Source: Candidatus Poribacteria bacterium (GTDB taxonomy: Bacteria > Poribacteria > WGA-4E > GCA-2687025). From it: a stretch of DNA of 32,325 nucleotides. The DNA is taken from positions 1 to 32,325 of the forward strand of contig VGLH01000040.1 in assembly GCA_016866785.1 (NCBI GenBank), written 5' to 3'. The notes beneath the pieces were generated by a model. It ran no database searches, was not told the origin of the DNA, and worked only from the letters and a program-made list of their open reading frames with translations. Shown here piece by piece: positions 7,425 to 15,188 of the stretch. Position 1 is the stretch's first letter; each line of letters opens with the position of its first letter. The position numbers and the translations under genes are program-made.

Positions 7425-7898
7425 CTAGGACTTGGCGCGACGCTCGTACTCTTTGAGGTAGCCGCGGAACGCCCGTCGATGGGATTCCTCGTCCGCCAGC
7501 GCCGTGATGCACATATCCTGCGTGACGTAGTCGATGCCGTCGCAGAGCTTGATGAGCGCGTTGTAGTGCACGATGGCGGCTTCTTCCGCCTCGAGCACGC
7601 CTCGGACGACTGCGCCGACGTCCATCGAGTCTGCCGGTGGCTGCAGCGACGTCTGAGAGGGCGTGAACCTCATCGAGCCCGGTACGTTGCCTCCCAGCTC
7701 CCGCACGCGGTTGGCGAGCGTCTGAGCGTGCAGGAGCTCGCCCTGAACGTCGGCGGCGAGGGACTTCTTGATCTCCTCGGCGAGAATGCCGTCGAGGTGG
7801 ATGGAGTTCGCCAGGTAGTTGAGGACGGTCTCGATCTCCATCCAGTAGCCCTGGATCAGTCCGTCGATGATTGCTTGTCTGCGGTCGCTGTCAGTCAT
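7425..7898 (-). CDS. Ferritin-like (bacterioferritin-type) domain protein
   Basis: A 157-residue four-helix protein. Carboxylate and ExxH ligands of a ferritin-like di-iron site are present: E21/E23 in helix 1, E54-x-x-H57 in helix 2 (GELLHAQ), E103/E106 in helix 3 (LEAEEAAIVHYN) and E137-x-x-H140 in helix 4 (DEESHRR). Its length fits the bacterioferritin/DUF892-like range. The likely role is iron storage or peroxide-coupled iron oxidation in the cytoplasm (family inference); the haem-ligating Met of true bacterioferritin cannot be assigned with certainty. It is transcribed alone, divergent from rpsT, with a candidate promoter at 7960-7989. Its stop meets the tail of the IS1 remnant. Confidence 0.8.
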   Translation of the reverse strand: MTDSDRRQAIIDGLIQGYWMEIETVLNYLANSIHLDGILAEEIKKSLAADVQGELLHAQTLANRVRELGGNVPGSMRFTPSQTSLQPPADSMDVGAVVRGVLEAEEAAIVHYNALIKLCDGIDYVTQDMCITALADEESHRRAFRGYLKEYERRAKS

Positions 7899-7959
7899 CT
7901 ATGGTCTCCTCGAGGACGGCTTCGGTCGTCTCGGCAGGCACGGGCGGAAGGACGGCTCC

Positions 7960-7989
7960 ATCGTAGCACGCCCGCGATGGCTTGACCAA
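7960..7989 (-). promoter_or_regulatory. Candidate promoter for the ferritin-like gene
   Basis: On the minus strand TTGGTC (7989-7984) and TACGAT (7965-7960) are separated by 18 bases and end about 60 bases before the ATG at 7898. The -35 box is a weak match (3 of 6) and the -10 moderate (4 of 6). I see no clear operator palindrome beside it. Confidence 0.35.
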
Positions 7990-8046
7990 CTCGACGGACG
8001 AGTCGGCTGGATGCCCAGTCGTTGCGAACCGGCTCCCCTCATTGAG

Positions 8047-8075
8047 TTGACAAGCGGCGAGGCGGACACTACACT
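8047..8075 (+). promoter_or_regulatory. Sigma70-type promoter for rpsT
   Basis: A perfect TTGACA at 8047-8052, a 17-base spacer and TACACT at 8070-8075. Transcription would start near 8082, giving a leader of about 50 bases before the rpsT ATG at 8134. The position between divergent genes and the consensus spacing support it. Confidence 0.65.
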
Positions 8076-8133
8076 TCACTGCGGTTCAACCACGACGCTC
8101 GACCACGTTCCGACGCAGAGCACACGGAGTCTC

Positions 8134-8400
8134 ATGGCAAACCTATCTTCCGCGAAGAAGCACATCCGCGCCGACGCGCGCAAGAACGAGCGGAATCGCC
8201 GCGTCAAGGGCGCGATGCGGGCTGCGGTTCGTCAGGCGCGCATGGGGATCGTCAGCAACGACGCCAACGCCGCCGAAGCGCTGCGTCGCGCAATCAGTCA
8301 GCTCGACAAGGCTGCTAAGAAGGGCGTCATCAAGAAGGGCAACGCGAACCGGCGCAAGTCCCGCCTCATGCGCGCCTACGCGCAAGCGTCTGCTAGCTAG
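8134..8400 (+). CDS. rpsT: 30S ribosomal protein S20
   Basis: An 88-residue, Lys/Arg/Ala-rich protein beginning MANLSSAKKHIRADARKNER, the typical S20 N-terminus, with the conserved KGVIKKGNANRRKSRLM near the C-terminus. It binds 16S rRNA in the small subunit. The ATG at 8134 is preceded by GGAG (8126-8129). It is a monocistronic gene with its own promoter at 8047-8075. An upstream in-frame reading exists but has no support. It converges on rpe, with a hairpin at 8441-8459 in the 59-base gap. Confidence 0.97.
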   Translation: MANLSSAKKHIRADARKNERNRRVKGAMRAAVRQARMGIVSNDANAAEALRRAISQLDKAAKKGVIKKGNANRRKSRLMRAYAQASAS

Positions 8401-8440
8401 GCGTCAGCCCCGAGTCCATGTCGAACCACAGCGTGCGCCC

Positions 8441-8459
8441 GGACGTGAACGACACGTCC
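8441..8459. terminator. Hairpin between convergent rpsT and rpe
   Basis: GGACGTG (8441-8447) and CACGTCC (8453-8459) pair perfectly around a 5-base loop. It sits 40 bases after the rpsT stop and directly against the rpe stop (8460-8462), where a bidirectional terminator would be expected. There is no T-tract, so function is uncertain. Confidence 0.35.
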
Positions 8460-9146
8460 TCAGGCGTTCGTCTGCGCACTCGCTGCGGCGCGTAGCTCCC
8501 GGATCGCCGTCCGCACGTCAGCCTTTCCCATCGCCGCTGAGCCCGCGACGAACGACACGACGCCTGCCGAACGCAAAGCGCCGATAGTCTCAGTCGAGAC
8601 GCCTCCGTCCGCCTGCAGAATGGCGTGGCTTCCTGCCGCCGCCAATGCGTCTCGGATCCCAGCGATCTTGGGCAGCACCTCTGGCATGAACCGCTGACCG
8701 GAGAATCCGGGGCGCACGGTCATCGGCAGGATCAGGCCCACCTGGTTCAAGTAGGGATCGATGGCTTCCGCTGGCGTGTCCGGCACCAGCGACAAGCCGA
8801 CGCGGCATCCGAGCCGGCGTATCGTCGCCAGCAGGTTCCCGACATCCTCGTCGGCTTCGACGTGAACCGTGATGCCGTTGGCTCCCGCTTCGGCGAACCG
8901 ATCGAGGAACGCTCCGGGCTTCGCGATCATCAGATGGACGTCGAAGTCGAGCGACGAGAGAGGGCGCAGATCGGCAACGGTCTGGGGCCCGAAGGATAGA
9001 TTCGGAGCGAAAACGCCGTCGAACACGTCGATGTGGAGCCAGTCCGCGCCGGCTTCCTCGACGCGTCGGACGGCGTCGCCAAGGGCTGCGCTGTTCGCGG
9101 ACAGCAGCGAGGGAGCGATCAGCAAAGGTCCGGGAGTGACCGGCAC
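8460..9146 (-). CDS. rpe: Ribulose-phosphate 3-epimerase
   Basis: A 228-residue TIM-barrel enzyme interconverting D-ribulose 5-phosphate and D-xylulose 5-phosphate in the pentose phosphate pathway. Signatures are IAPSLLSAN, WLHIDVFDGVFAPNLSFGP (metal ligands H38, D40), DVHLMI (H71), MTVRPGFSGQRF and LQADGGVS (D180), plus a phosphate-binding VAGSAA. Most relatives have HxDVMDG and VNPGFGGQ, so Phe and Arg substitutions are mild variants. The start is the GTG at 9146, overlapping the upstream TAG stop (TAGTG); an AGGA lies about 9 bases before it. It is the last gene of the proC-to-rpe run. Confidence 0.93.
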   Translation of the reverse strand: MPVTPGPLLIAPSLLSANSAALGDAVRRVEEAGADWLHIDVFDGVFAPNLSFGPQTVADLRPLSSLDFDVHLMIAKPGAFLDRFAEAGANGITVHVEADEDVGNLLATIRRLGCRVGLSLVPDTPAEAIDPYLNQVGLILPMTVRPGFSGQRFMPEVLPKIAGIRDALAAAGSHAILQADGGVSTETIGALRSAGVVSFVAGSAAMGKADVRTAIRELRAAASAQTNA

Positions 9147-10117
9147 TAGAGAGGTTCCTGGAGCTTCGGCTCGTCCATGTCGCCCTCGTAGATCAGCAGC
9201 GTCGCATTGCCGACGACCGCGCGTGGAATCGACACGTGATGCCCGCCCTTCACGAAGCCGTTCACCATCTCGTGAGCGCCGGCTTGGTCTCTCACGATGA
9301 TCTTGAGGCGAACGTCCGTGCCAGGGCTGCCGCCGACCTCGTAGTTGATCGTGACGATGCGCGTGCGCGTGTTGGAGGACGCCCTGGCGGAGGGCTGGTT
9401 CACCGTCAGCGTGACGGGTTCGCCGGTGGTGATTGCCGCGTTGGCAGGCGGGTATTGCCCCACGACGGTTCCCGTTTCCTGCCCGGGGCGCGATTCGTAG
9501 ATGACATCCGCCAGCGACAGACGAAGTGATCGCACTTGGCGTTCCGCGTCCTCGCGGCGAACGCCCAGCAGACTCGGCATCAGGAACTCGAGTCGCTGAG
9601 GACCCCGGCTGAGGAGGACGTCGACGGGCGTGTCGAACTCCACCTCGACGTCCGCCGACGGCGACGACGCGATGACCGTGTCTGTCATCGGGAACGTGTC
9701 CGAGTAGGTGTAGACACGCCGACCGAGAACAAGATTCCGCACCATCAGTTCGAACTCGACTTCGCGCAGGCTCTTGTTGACCAGGTCGGGCACCTTCGCC
9801 GTTTCGGGTCCCGAGCTGACGATGAAGTTGATGGGGCGCTTCTGCTTGACCTGTTGTCCCTTGACGGGCAAATGATCGACGACGCTTCCGCGCGGAACGC
9901 TGTTGTCCGGACGGCGATCGACCTTCCCGACGACGAGCCCCATCTTCAGCGCCGTAGACCGCGCGGCAGCCAGCGACGAGCCGTGGAAGTCGGGGACGAC
10001 GACGGGAACGCCGCGTGTGTAGTGGGGCAGCCACAGGTAGAGGAATACGGCGCTTCCGACGAGCCAGAGCGTGACGATCCCGGCGGCGATGGCAGAAAGG
10101 CGGTTAAGGATGCGCAT
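9146..10117 (-). CDS. Membrane-anchored PASTA-domain protein without a kinase domain
   Basis: A 323-residue protein. One N-terminal transmembrane helix (about 9-31) is followed by three PASTA-type repeats (about 38-104, 105-173, 176-241), with phrases such as VPDFHGSSLAAARSTALKMG, KVPDLVNKSLREVEFEL and MPSLLGVRREDAERQVRSL. The C-terminal ~70 residues are beta-rich and unassigned. PASTA modules bind peptidoglycan/muropeptide fragments in Ser/Thr kinases and penicillin-binding proteins; here there is no kinase or transpeptidase domain, so a cell-envelope sensing or scaffold role is inferred. GGAG lies 5 bases before the ATG. It lies 9 bases after fmt and overlaps the rpe start by one base. Confidence 0.88.
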   Translation of the reverse strand: MRILNRLSAIAAGIVTLWLVGSAVFLYLWLPHYTRGVPVVVPDFHGSSLAAARSTALKMGLVVGKVDRRPDNSVPRGSVVDHLPVKGQQVKQKRPINFIVSSGPETAKVPDLVNKSLREVEFELMVRNLVLGRRVYTYSDTFPMTDTVIASSPSADVEVEFDTPVDVLLSRGPQRLEFLMPSLLGVRREDAERQVRSLRLSLADVIYESRPGQETGTVVGQYPPANAAITTGEPVTLTVNQPSARASSNTRTRIVTINYEVGGSPGTDVRLKIIVRDQAGAHEMVNGFVKGGHHVSIPRAVVGNATLLIYEGDMDEPKLQEPL

Positions 10118-10126
10118 TGGGCTCCG

Positions 10127-11089
10127 TCACTCGGTGGCGACGGGCGTTGGGGCACTGCAGAAGCGGCTTGGCAGCCCTCCCCGACAACCGTTGATGTAGT
10201 CGCGCGCCGTCATCGCGGATCGGTTTTCGGGACGCAGACGCATGATAGCCAGACTCCCGACGCCGCACTGAACACGCAATCGTTCATTGTCCTCGCGCAG
10301 CGAGCCGGGATCAAGGCCGCGGTCCTCATCGCTGGGTTCGCACTCCAAGATCGTCACACGCGACCCGTCCGGCAGGCTGGTATGCGTCCCGGGCCACGGC
10401 ACGCACGCTCTGAAGCGACCGTAGAGGCTGCCGGCGTCCAGAGTCCAATCCGCATCGCCCATTTCCTTGGTGAGGCGCGGAGCGTGCGTTGCCTCGGCGT
10501 CGTTCTGTGGACGCGGCTCGGGCGGATCGTCCGGATAGCGCACGATCACCGATGCCAGCAGGTCGGCGCTGGCTTCCGCCAAGGTCCGGCTCAGTTCGGG
10601 CGTCGTGGCGGTCGGTTCGATGGGCACAGCCATCTGCGCCAGAATGGGCCCAGTGTCTTCGCCTGCATCGAGCTGCATGATCGTGATGGCGGTTTCCGAG
10701 TCGCCGTTCCACAGAGCCCATTGGATCGGTGCTGCGCCTCGGTACTTGGGCAGGCAGGACGGATGGATATTGAGGCAGCCGAACCGTGGCACGTCCAGCA
10801 ACCTCTGTGGCAACAACTGCCCGAACGCTGCGACGACGATCATGTCCAGGTCGAGCGCACGCAACCTCTCCCGGAAGCTGCGCTCGCCGGCTCGCTCAGG
10901 CTGAAGAACGGGCAAGCCGAGGTTCTCGGCGGCGACCTTCACCGGCGGCGGCGCAACCCGATGTCCTCTACCGGCGGGTCGGTCCGGCTGCGTCACGACG
11001 GCGAGCGTATGCGCGACTTCCGAGACGCGACGGAGCGCCGGAACCGCGAAGTCGGATGTTCCCATGAAGGCGACGCGGAGCCGGCTCAC
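10127..11089 (-). CDS. fmt: Methionyl-tRNA formyltransferase
   Basis: A 320-residue enzyme that formylates initiator Met-tRNA using 10-formyltetrahydrofolate. The N-terminal Rossmann domain opens with VAFMGTSDFAVPAL. The catalytic set is N107 and H109 in LNIHPSCLPKYRGAAPIQWA and D145 in DAGEDTGPI. The C-terminal OB-like tRNA-binding domain follows (WPGTHT, AGSLYGRFRA). The start is the GTG at 11089 with GAGGGG about 4 bases upstream; this ribosome site overlaps the stop region of the preceding small gene. It is coupled to the PASTA gene downstream. Confidence 0.95.
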   Translation of the reverse strand: MSRLRVAFMGTSDFAVPALRRVSEVAHTLAVVTQPDRPAGRGHRVAPPPVKVAAENLGLPVLQPERAGERSFRERLRALDLDMIVVAAFGQLLPQRLLDVPRFGCLNIHPSCLPKYRGAAPIQWALWNGDSETAITIMQLDAGEDTGPILAQMAVPIEPTATTPELSRTLAEASADLLASVIVRYPDDPPEPRPQNDAEATHAPRLTKEMGDADWTLDAGSLYGRFRACVPWPGTHTSLPDGSRVTILECEPSDEDRGLDPGSLREDNERLRVQCGVGSLAIMRLRPENRSAMTARDYINGCRGGLPSRFCSAPTPVATE

Positions 11090-11097
11090 AGGACCCC

Positions 11098-11556
11098 TCA
11101 GAATCGGACGCTGAACGCTGCCAACGGGGCGCCGAACGGCGCTCTGCGGGATACCGGCGCGAGCGAGGGAGTTGTCGGCAGTTCGGGAAGCAACGGCTCG
11201 TTACGGTCCTTGCCTCGCAGCCGGAGCCAGTCGTACGCCGCAATCGCGATGGCGAAACCCGCCGCGCCGACGCCGACCCAGTTCCAGTCGTCGCCTTCGA
11301 CGCCGGCGGCGAGGCTGCCAGCTTGCGCGACTCGGACTGAACGGACGACGACGTAGCTATGGACCGCCGTGAAGGGCAGAGCGACGAGCGTCACGATCTC
11401 GAAGCGCCGAAGCGTCGACTCGCCGCGGATCGCCGTGGCGGATTCCTCGGCGTCATCCGCCCCTGTGGGCTCGGCAGCCGTCTGACACAGCGCTGATGAT
11501 CCGAGCGTCAGGAAGGCGAGCATCGCTACCAGCGCACGAGCAATCTCACGCCGCAT
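11098..11556 (-). CDS. Small membrane protein of unknown function
   Basis: A 152-residue protein I do not recognise. It starts with a basic N-region and hydrophobic stretch (RALVAMLAFLTLGSSAL), likely a signal peptide cleaved near residue 24. Two more hydrophobic helices lie at about 55-75 and 93-110. The ends are polar and the C-terminus is rich in Pro/Ala. The Cys at the end of the signal region does not fit a good lipobox. The ATG at 11556 overlaps the lspA stop by 11 bases, and the stop lies 8 bases before fmt. Its conserved position between lspA and fmt would be the best route to a function. Confidence 0.7.
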   Translation of the reverse strand: MRREIARALVAMLAFLTLGSSALCQTAAEPTGADDAEESATAIRGESTLRRFEIVTLVALPFTAVHSYVVVRSVRVAQAGSLAAGVEGDDWNWVGVGAAGFAIAIAAYDWLRLRGKDRNEPLLPELPTTPSLAPVSRRAPFGAPLAAFSVRF

Positions 11557-12082
11557 CGTCTGCTCCCTGGCTCTGAACGTCCGGCTGACGCCTCATCAGC
11601 ATGAGCAACACGAGCAAGCCTGCACCCACGCAAATCAGCGTGTCCGCGATGTTGAAGTAGGGCCACTGGTACGACCCCAGATCGACGTCGATGAAGTCCA
11701 CGACGTAGCGCAACCGGATACGATCGACGAAGTTCCCGACCGCTCCCGCCGCGATCAGCGACAATGCGACGCGCACCGGCAGGTGCTCTCGGTGCTGCCA
11801 GTAGTACCAAGCGATGAAGCCCAGTGCGATGGTGGAGATGAGCAGGAGCGCGATGCTGACCGTCTCGCCCGCCCACATGCCGAATGCGCCGCCCGTGTTC
11901 TGCGTGTACGTCAGATGGATCAGACCGCCCAAGACGGGGATCGGTTTCCGCATCGATCCGCGGGCGAAGTAGTCTGAGATGCTGAGCTTCGTCCACTGAT
12001 CGAGCCCGACTAGCAGAGCCGCCAAGACCGCAAGCAACGCGTGCGATTTCCACTGGCTTTTCGCGTTGACGGGTTCGGTCAC
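11546..12082 (-). CDS. lspA: Lipoprotein signal peptidase II
   Basis: A 178-residue inner-membrane aspartyl peptidase that removes signal peptides from prolipoproteins. It has four hydrophobic helices and the family blocks DQWTK, NTGGAFG, GNFVDRIRLRYVVDF and WPYFNIADTLI; the catalytic aspartates are D129 and D147. The start is the GTG at 12082, overlapping the stop of the IleRS-like gene (GTGA); a longer frame to 12307 lies wholly within that gene. The ileS-lspA adjacency is a classic bacterial arrangement. Candidate lipoproteins in this window (the SCO protein and the ABC binding protein) are possible substrates. Confidence 0.95.
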   Translation of the reverse strand: MTEPVNAKSQWKSHALLAVLAALLVGLDQWTKLSISDYFARGSMRKPIPVLGGLIHLTYTQNTGGAFGMWAGETVSIALLLISTIALGFIAWYYWQHREHLPVRVALSLIAAGAVGNFVDRIRLRYVVDFIDVDLGSYQWPYFNIADTLICVGAGLLVLLMLMRRQPDVQSQGADDAA

Positions 12083-14664
12083 GCCGAGTCCTCCACGGGG
12101 TCGGGAACTTCGGAGAGCCGGACGGTTCCCGTCGATACCGGGTCGGCGTCCGGTTCCACCAGGCGTACCTCGACGCCTGCCAGCGCTGCCATGTCTTCGA
12201 CGAGAGCGGCGAACAGAGGTCTCCGGTCCTCGCGGTCGAGCACGAGCGACACGGGATCGCCATTGCCGCCTGCGACGTCGCGCGCCTTCCGCGCGACCGC
12301 GAGCCATTCCGCGAACGTGCCGTCGGGGCGATCCCGCCGTGTGACTCGGAGCACCGGCGGGCCCTCGTCGAAGGCGACGGAACTGTCGGACAGAAAGATG
12401 CTGTCAGCGTTTGCCCACACGGTGTGCCAGACGTGCTCGGCGGCGGCGGGCACCATGGGCGTAGCCAGTTTCGCGAACTGCGTGGCGCAGTCACGGAGCA
12501 GCGATTCCGCCAGACCGCGTCGTTCCCCCGATGCCGCCCCTCTCGCCTCGACGATCCGAGCATAGTCTCGCAGATCGTCTCCAAGCCGTCGCACACGCTT
12601 CCAGGCATCGAGGAACCGGTAGTTGCGGTAGCTGGTGGCGATCCGCCAGGCGGCTGTGCGGAAGTGCTCGTAGAACATCCCGTCGCACACGGGGAGCGCG
12701 GACGTCCACCGCGTTACGAGCTTCGCGTCGCGAGACACCCATGCCGCGTAGAGCATCGCGTCGAGGACATCCGCGTGCGCGGCGCGAGCGTGTGCCACGG
12801 GATCGTCCGAGTCCTCCTCCGGGTCGCGGATGACCAGCAGGCGGAACAGGTCCGACCCGCCTTTGGCGTCGTCGAGTAGGGTCATCAGATGGCTGTCGTC
12901 GGACACGGCGGGGTCGAGCCACGGGCTCTGCAGATGGAGGAACTGCATCGGCAGGACCTCCTTCGTCGCGAAGAGGGAGAGCAGCATCGGCACGACCCAG
13001 TTGAGCGCATCCTCGTCGGGCTCCAAGAAGATATCTCCGACGGCGGAGCTCTCGCGTCGTCCCTCCATGTTGAGGAGAGACGCGAGCACGGTCACCATCC
13101 GGGGGTCGAGGATGCTGGTGTCTTTGCGGAAATCCCGCTCGCCGCAGTGCGCACAGGAGACGTCATTCGCCAGAATCGCATCGGCTTTCATGCGGAACCA
13201 GGCATCGGTGCCCTTGTGGCTGATGAGGTCGCGGACGGCTTTGACGCCCTTATCGACATCCAACTGGCTCCCGCACTTGCGGCAGTAGAACGCCGGAACC
13301 GGGAGTCCCCACACGCGTTGGCGCGAGACGCCGAACTTGTGCTTCGCCTCGATCTTGGCAGCGATCGTGCCGGTTCCGTGCTCCGGGAACGCCTCGAGCG
13401 AGCGCATGTCGCGAACGACGCGCTCGGCGAGATTGTGGCGACGCGTATCGAAGAGCCATTGGTCGGCAGGACGGAAGATGGCGGGCATCTCGCACGTCCA
13501 GCAGTGAGGGTACTGGTTCTCGACGGTATCCATCTGTTCCAGGAACCCGATGTTGTCGAGCTGCAGGGCGATGTGCTCGGATGCCTCGAAGACGCTCAAG
13601 CCGCAGAACCGCTCGGCGTCCTCGGTAAGCCTTCCCTCGTCGTCGATGATCGAGACGATCCGGTAGTTGTGTTCCAGCCGAACGACGTAGTCGTCCTGGT
13701 TGTGACCGGGAATGGCGAGAAAGAGCCCGGCTCCCCTCTTTGGACCGTTCTGGACATCGCTGATGACGACGGGCAGCTCGGCGTTGACGAGCGGATGGCT
13801 GCAGGTGCACTGCAGCAGTTGCGTGGCGTCGATGGGTCGGATCGTCGCGCAGGGCTTGTCGGCGAGGATGCGGTTCGCGGTGCTCCGCTCGACGATGAGC
13901 GCCCCGGTCTCGTGCGCGACTGCGACGTAGTCGCCTTCCTTGGGAAGCGCGATGGCGATACCCGCCGGGAGCGCCCACAACTCGACGACCCAGACCATCA
14001 GGCTGACGTTGGTGCCGAGGTCCTCCAGCCCCTTCCGAACCGGGAACCGAACGTACGCCGCCGTGGATTTCCTCGGCTTCGGGCGAAGCTCGTCCTCAGT
14101 GAGGATGGTCTGGCACTGGACACACCAGTAGCTCGGCTTTGCCTCCTTCGAGAGGTAGCCTCGCTCCATCAGCAGACCGAAGCCGTCCAGGAGTCGAGCC
14201 TCATAGCGTGACTCGAACTGGGAGCGCACGCCTCGCCAGTCCGCAAACACGCCGAGGCGCTGCAAGAGCGCCTTTTCGGACGCCATGCGTCGGGCGACAC
14301 GAGCCTTGCACTGTCGGCGAACCTTGACGGCGTCGGTCGTATTGCCCGCCCGGTGTTCGGTTTGAACCACGTCGCTCTCGACGGATGGGTCGAACAGGTT
14401 CCAGCTAGGCAGGTAGGAGACGTTGAACCCCATCAACGCAGCGGCTTTGAAGTAGATGTCCTTGGCGATGCGGTGCGCGAGGTCGCGAGGGGTCGATTCC
14501 TCAATCGGCGGTCGGGGCACGTCGTGGATGACCTGCTTCTGCCGACCCTTGTTCCGCTGCCGAAGCCGTCCGAGGAGGTCTTCCTCGTCCCACCGACGCA
14601 GGATGTCGGTATCGCAGAAGCCCTCGAGAACGGAGGAATGGAAATCATCGTAGCTGTCGTGCAT
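12079..14664 (-). CDS. Isoleucyl-tRNA synthetase-like pseudoenzyme in the ileS slot
   Basis: An intact 861-codon frame with IleRS-specific blocks: LRRWDEEDLL, YPHCWTCEMPAIFRPADQWL (385-404), GVSRQRVWGLPVPAFYC (445-461) and an anticodon-domain-like LATPMVPAAAEHVW. The catalytic motifs are missing. The HDGPPYANG..HIGH block reads HDVPRPPIEESTPRDLAH (47-64), with TPRD where HIGH should be. WDCHGLPIE reads WNLFDPSVE. DVWFDSG reads DPRMVTV. The KMSKS region (about 585-600) has no such motif. In the editing domain WTTTPWTLP reads WVVELWALP (225-233), though GHNQDDY remains. The usual C-terminal CxRC zinc cluster is absent and the protein is short for IleRS. The ATG at 14664 follows the divIVA stop by 11 bases, and the stop overlaps lspA. 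By inference it cannot aminoacylate tRNA; its function is unknown. Confidence 0.85.
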   Translation of the reverse strand: MHDSYDDFHSSVLEGFCDTDILRRWDEEDLLGRLRQRNKGRQKQVIHDVPRPPIEESTPRDLAHRIAKDIYFKAAALMGFNVSYLPSWNLFDPSVESDVVQTEHRAGNTTDAVKVRRQCKARVARRMASEKALLQRLGVFADWRGVRSQFESRYEARLLDGFGLLMERGYLSKEAKPSYWCVQCQTILTEDELRPKPRKSTAAYVRFPVRKGLEDLGTNVSLMVWVVELWALPAGIAIALPKEGDYVAVAHETGALIVERSTANRILADKPCATIRPIDATQLLQCTCSHPLVNAELPVVISDVQNGPKRGAGLFLAIPGHNQDDYVVRLEHNYRIVSIIDDEGRLTEDAERFCGLSVFEASEHIALQLDNIGFLEQMDTVENQYPHCWTCEMPAIFRPADQWLFDTRRHNLAERVVRDMRSLEAFPEHGTGTIAAKIEAKHKFGVSRQRVWGLPVPAFYCRKCGSQLDVDKGVKAVRDLISHKGTDAWFRMKADAILANDVSCAHCGERDFRKDTSILDPRMVTVLASLLNMEGRRESSAVGDIFLEPDEDALNWVVPMLLSLFATKEVLPMQFLHLQSPWLDPAVSDDSHLMTLLDDAKGGSDLFRLLVIRDPEEDSDDPVAHARAAHADVLDAMLYAAWVSRDAKLVTRWTSALPVCDGMFYEHFRTAAWRIATSYRNYRFLDAWKRVRRLGDDLRDYARIVEARGAASGERRGLAESLLRDCATQFAKLATPMVPAAAEHVWHTVWANADSIFLSDSSVAFDEGPPVLRVTRRDRPDGTFAEWLAVARKARDVAGGNGDPVSLVLDREDRRPLFAALVEDMAALAGVEVRLVEPDADPVSTGTVRLSEVPDPVEDSA

Positions 14665-14675
14665 CGCGTGGTCTC

Positions 14676-15188
14676 TCAGACGTTCGTGGTCTTGACGACC
14701 CGCGTCGTGGGTTCTTCGTTCCGATCCGATGGATCGGCAGCCGATTCGTCCTCGCTCGCGGCGCGTCTGCCGAACTCGACGACGCGCGCCAGGTGCTCCC
14801 GCAGCAACGTCTCGTACTCCGCGGTCAGTCGCGGCACCGGCGACGGCTCGGATGGCTGCAGCCTGGAGGCAGTTCGCAGCCTTTCGGCTTCCGAACGCGC
14901 CGCGTTGACGATGGCGCGCGCCTGCTCCTCGGCGTCCGACACGATGGCGCGCGCTTCGTAGCGCGCTCGCTGTATCTCGGTTCCCGCGTCGCGAGTGCGC
15001 TCCGGTTCGGTGCTGGCGACCGTGCCGATGACGCCGTCTCGACGCCGCAGCCGTTCGTTCTCCTCGAGGAGCGCCGCAACGCCCTCTGCGATCTGGTCGA
15101 GGAACGACCCCACATCATCCGGGTCGAGCCCGTTGATCGCCTTGCGTCGGAACTCCCGTTGGAGGATGTCGAGCGGCGTGAGCTTCAT
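14676..15188 (-). CDS. divIVA: DivIVA-domain protein
   Basis: A 170-residue protein. The N-terminal LTPLDILQREFRRKAINGLD followed by VGSFLDQIAEGVAALLEENERL is the DivIVA membrane-binding and first coiled-coil segment. A second coiled coil spans about 72-108 (EIQRARYEARAIVSDAEEQA), and the acidic tail is disordered. DivIVA proteins recognise curved membrane at poles and septa and organise growth or division; in diderms the role is less defined. The ATG at 15188 overlaps the proC stop (ATGA). The proC-divIVA-ileS-lspA order matches a widely conserved cluster. Confidence 0.88.
   Translation of the reverse strand: MKLTPLDILQREFRRKAINGLDPDDVGSFLDQIAEGVAALLEENERLRRRDGVIGTVASTEPERTRDAGTEIQRARYEARAIVSDAEEQARAIVNAARSEAERLRTASRLQPSEPSPVPRLTAEYETLLREHLARVVEFGRRAASEDESAADPSDRNEEPTTRVVKTTNV

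Noticed and set aside
9536-11356. Plus-strand open frame of 606 codons opposite the PASTA and fmt genes
   Set aside because: Antisense to two well-supported genes; composition is typical of a mirrored GC-rich frame and no motif is recognisable.
12889-14211. Plus-strand 440-codon frame opposite the IleRS-like gene, considered because the latter is non-catalytic
   Set aside because: The minus frame retains exact IleRS blocks and couples to lspA; the plus frame has no homology-like pattern or ribosome site.
12079-14664. Explaining the lost IleRS motifs by frameshift or ordinary pseudogene decay
   Set aside because: There is no stop or frame change over 861 codons, motif-flanking residues keep their spacing, and start and stop overlaps with neighbours are intact.
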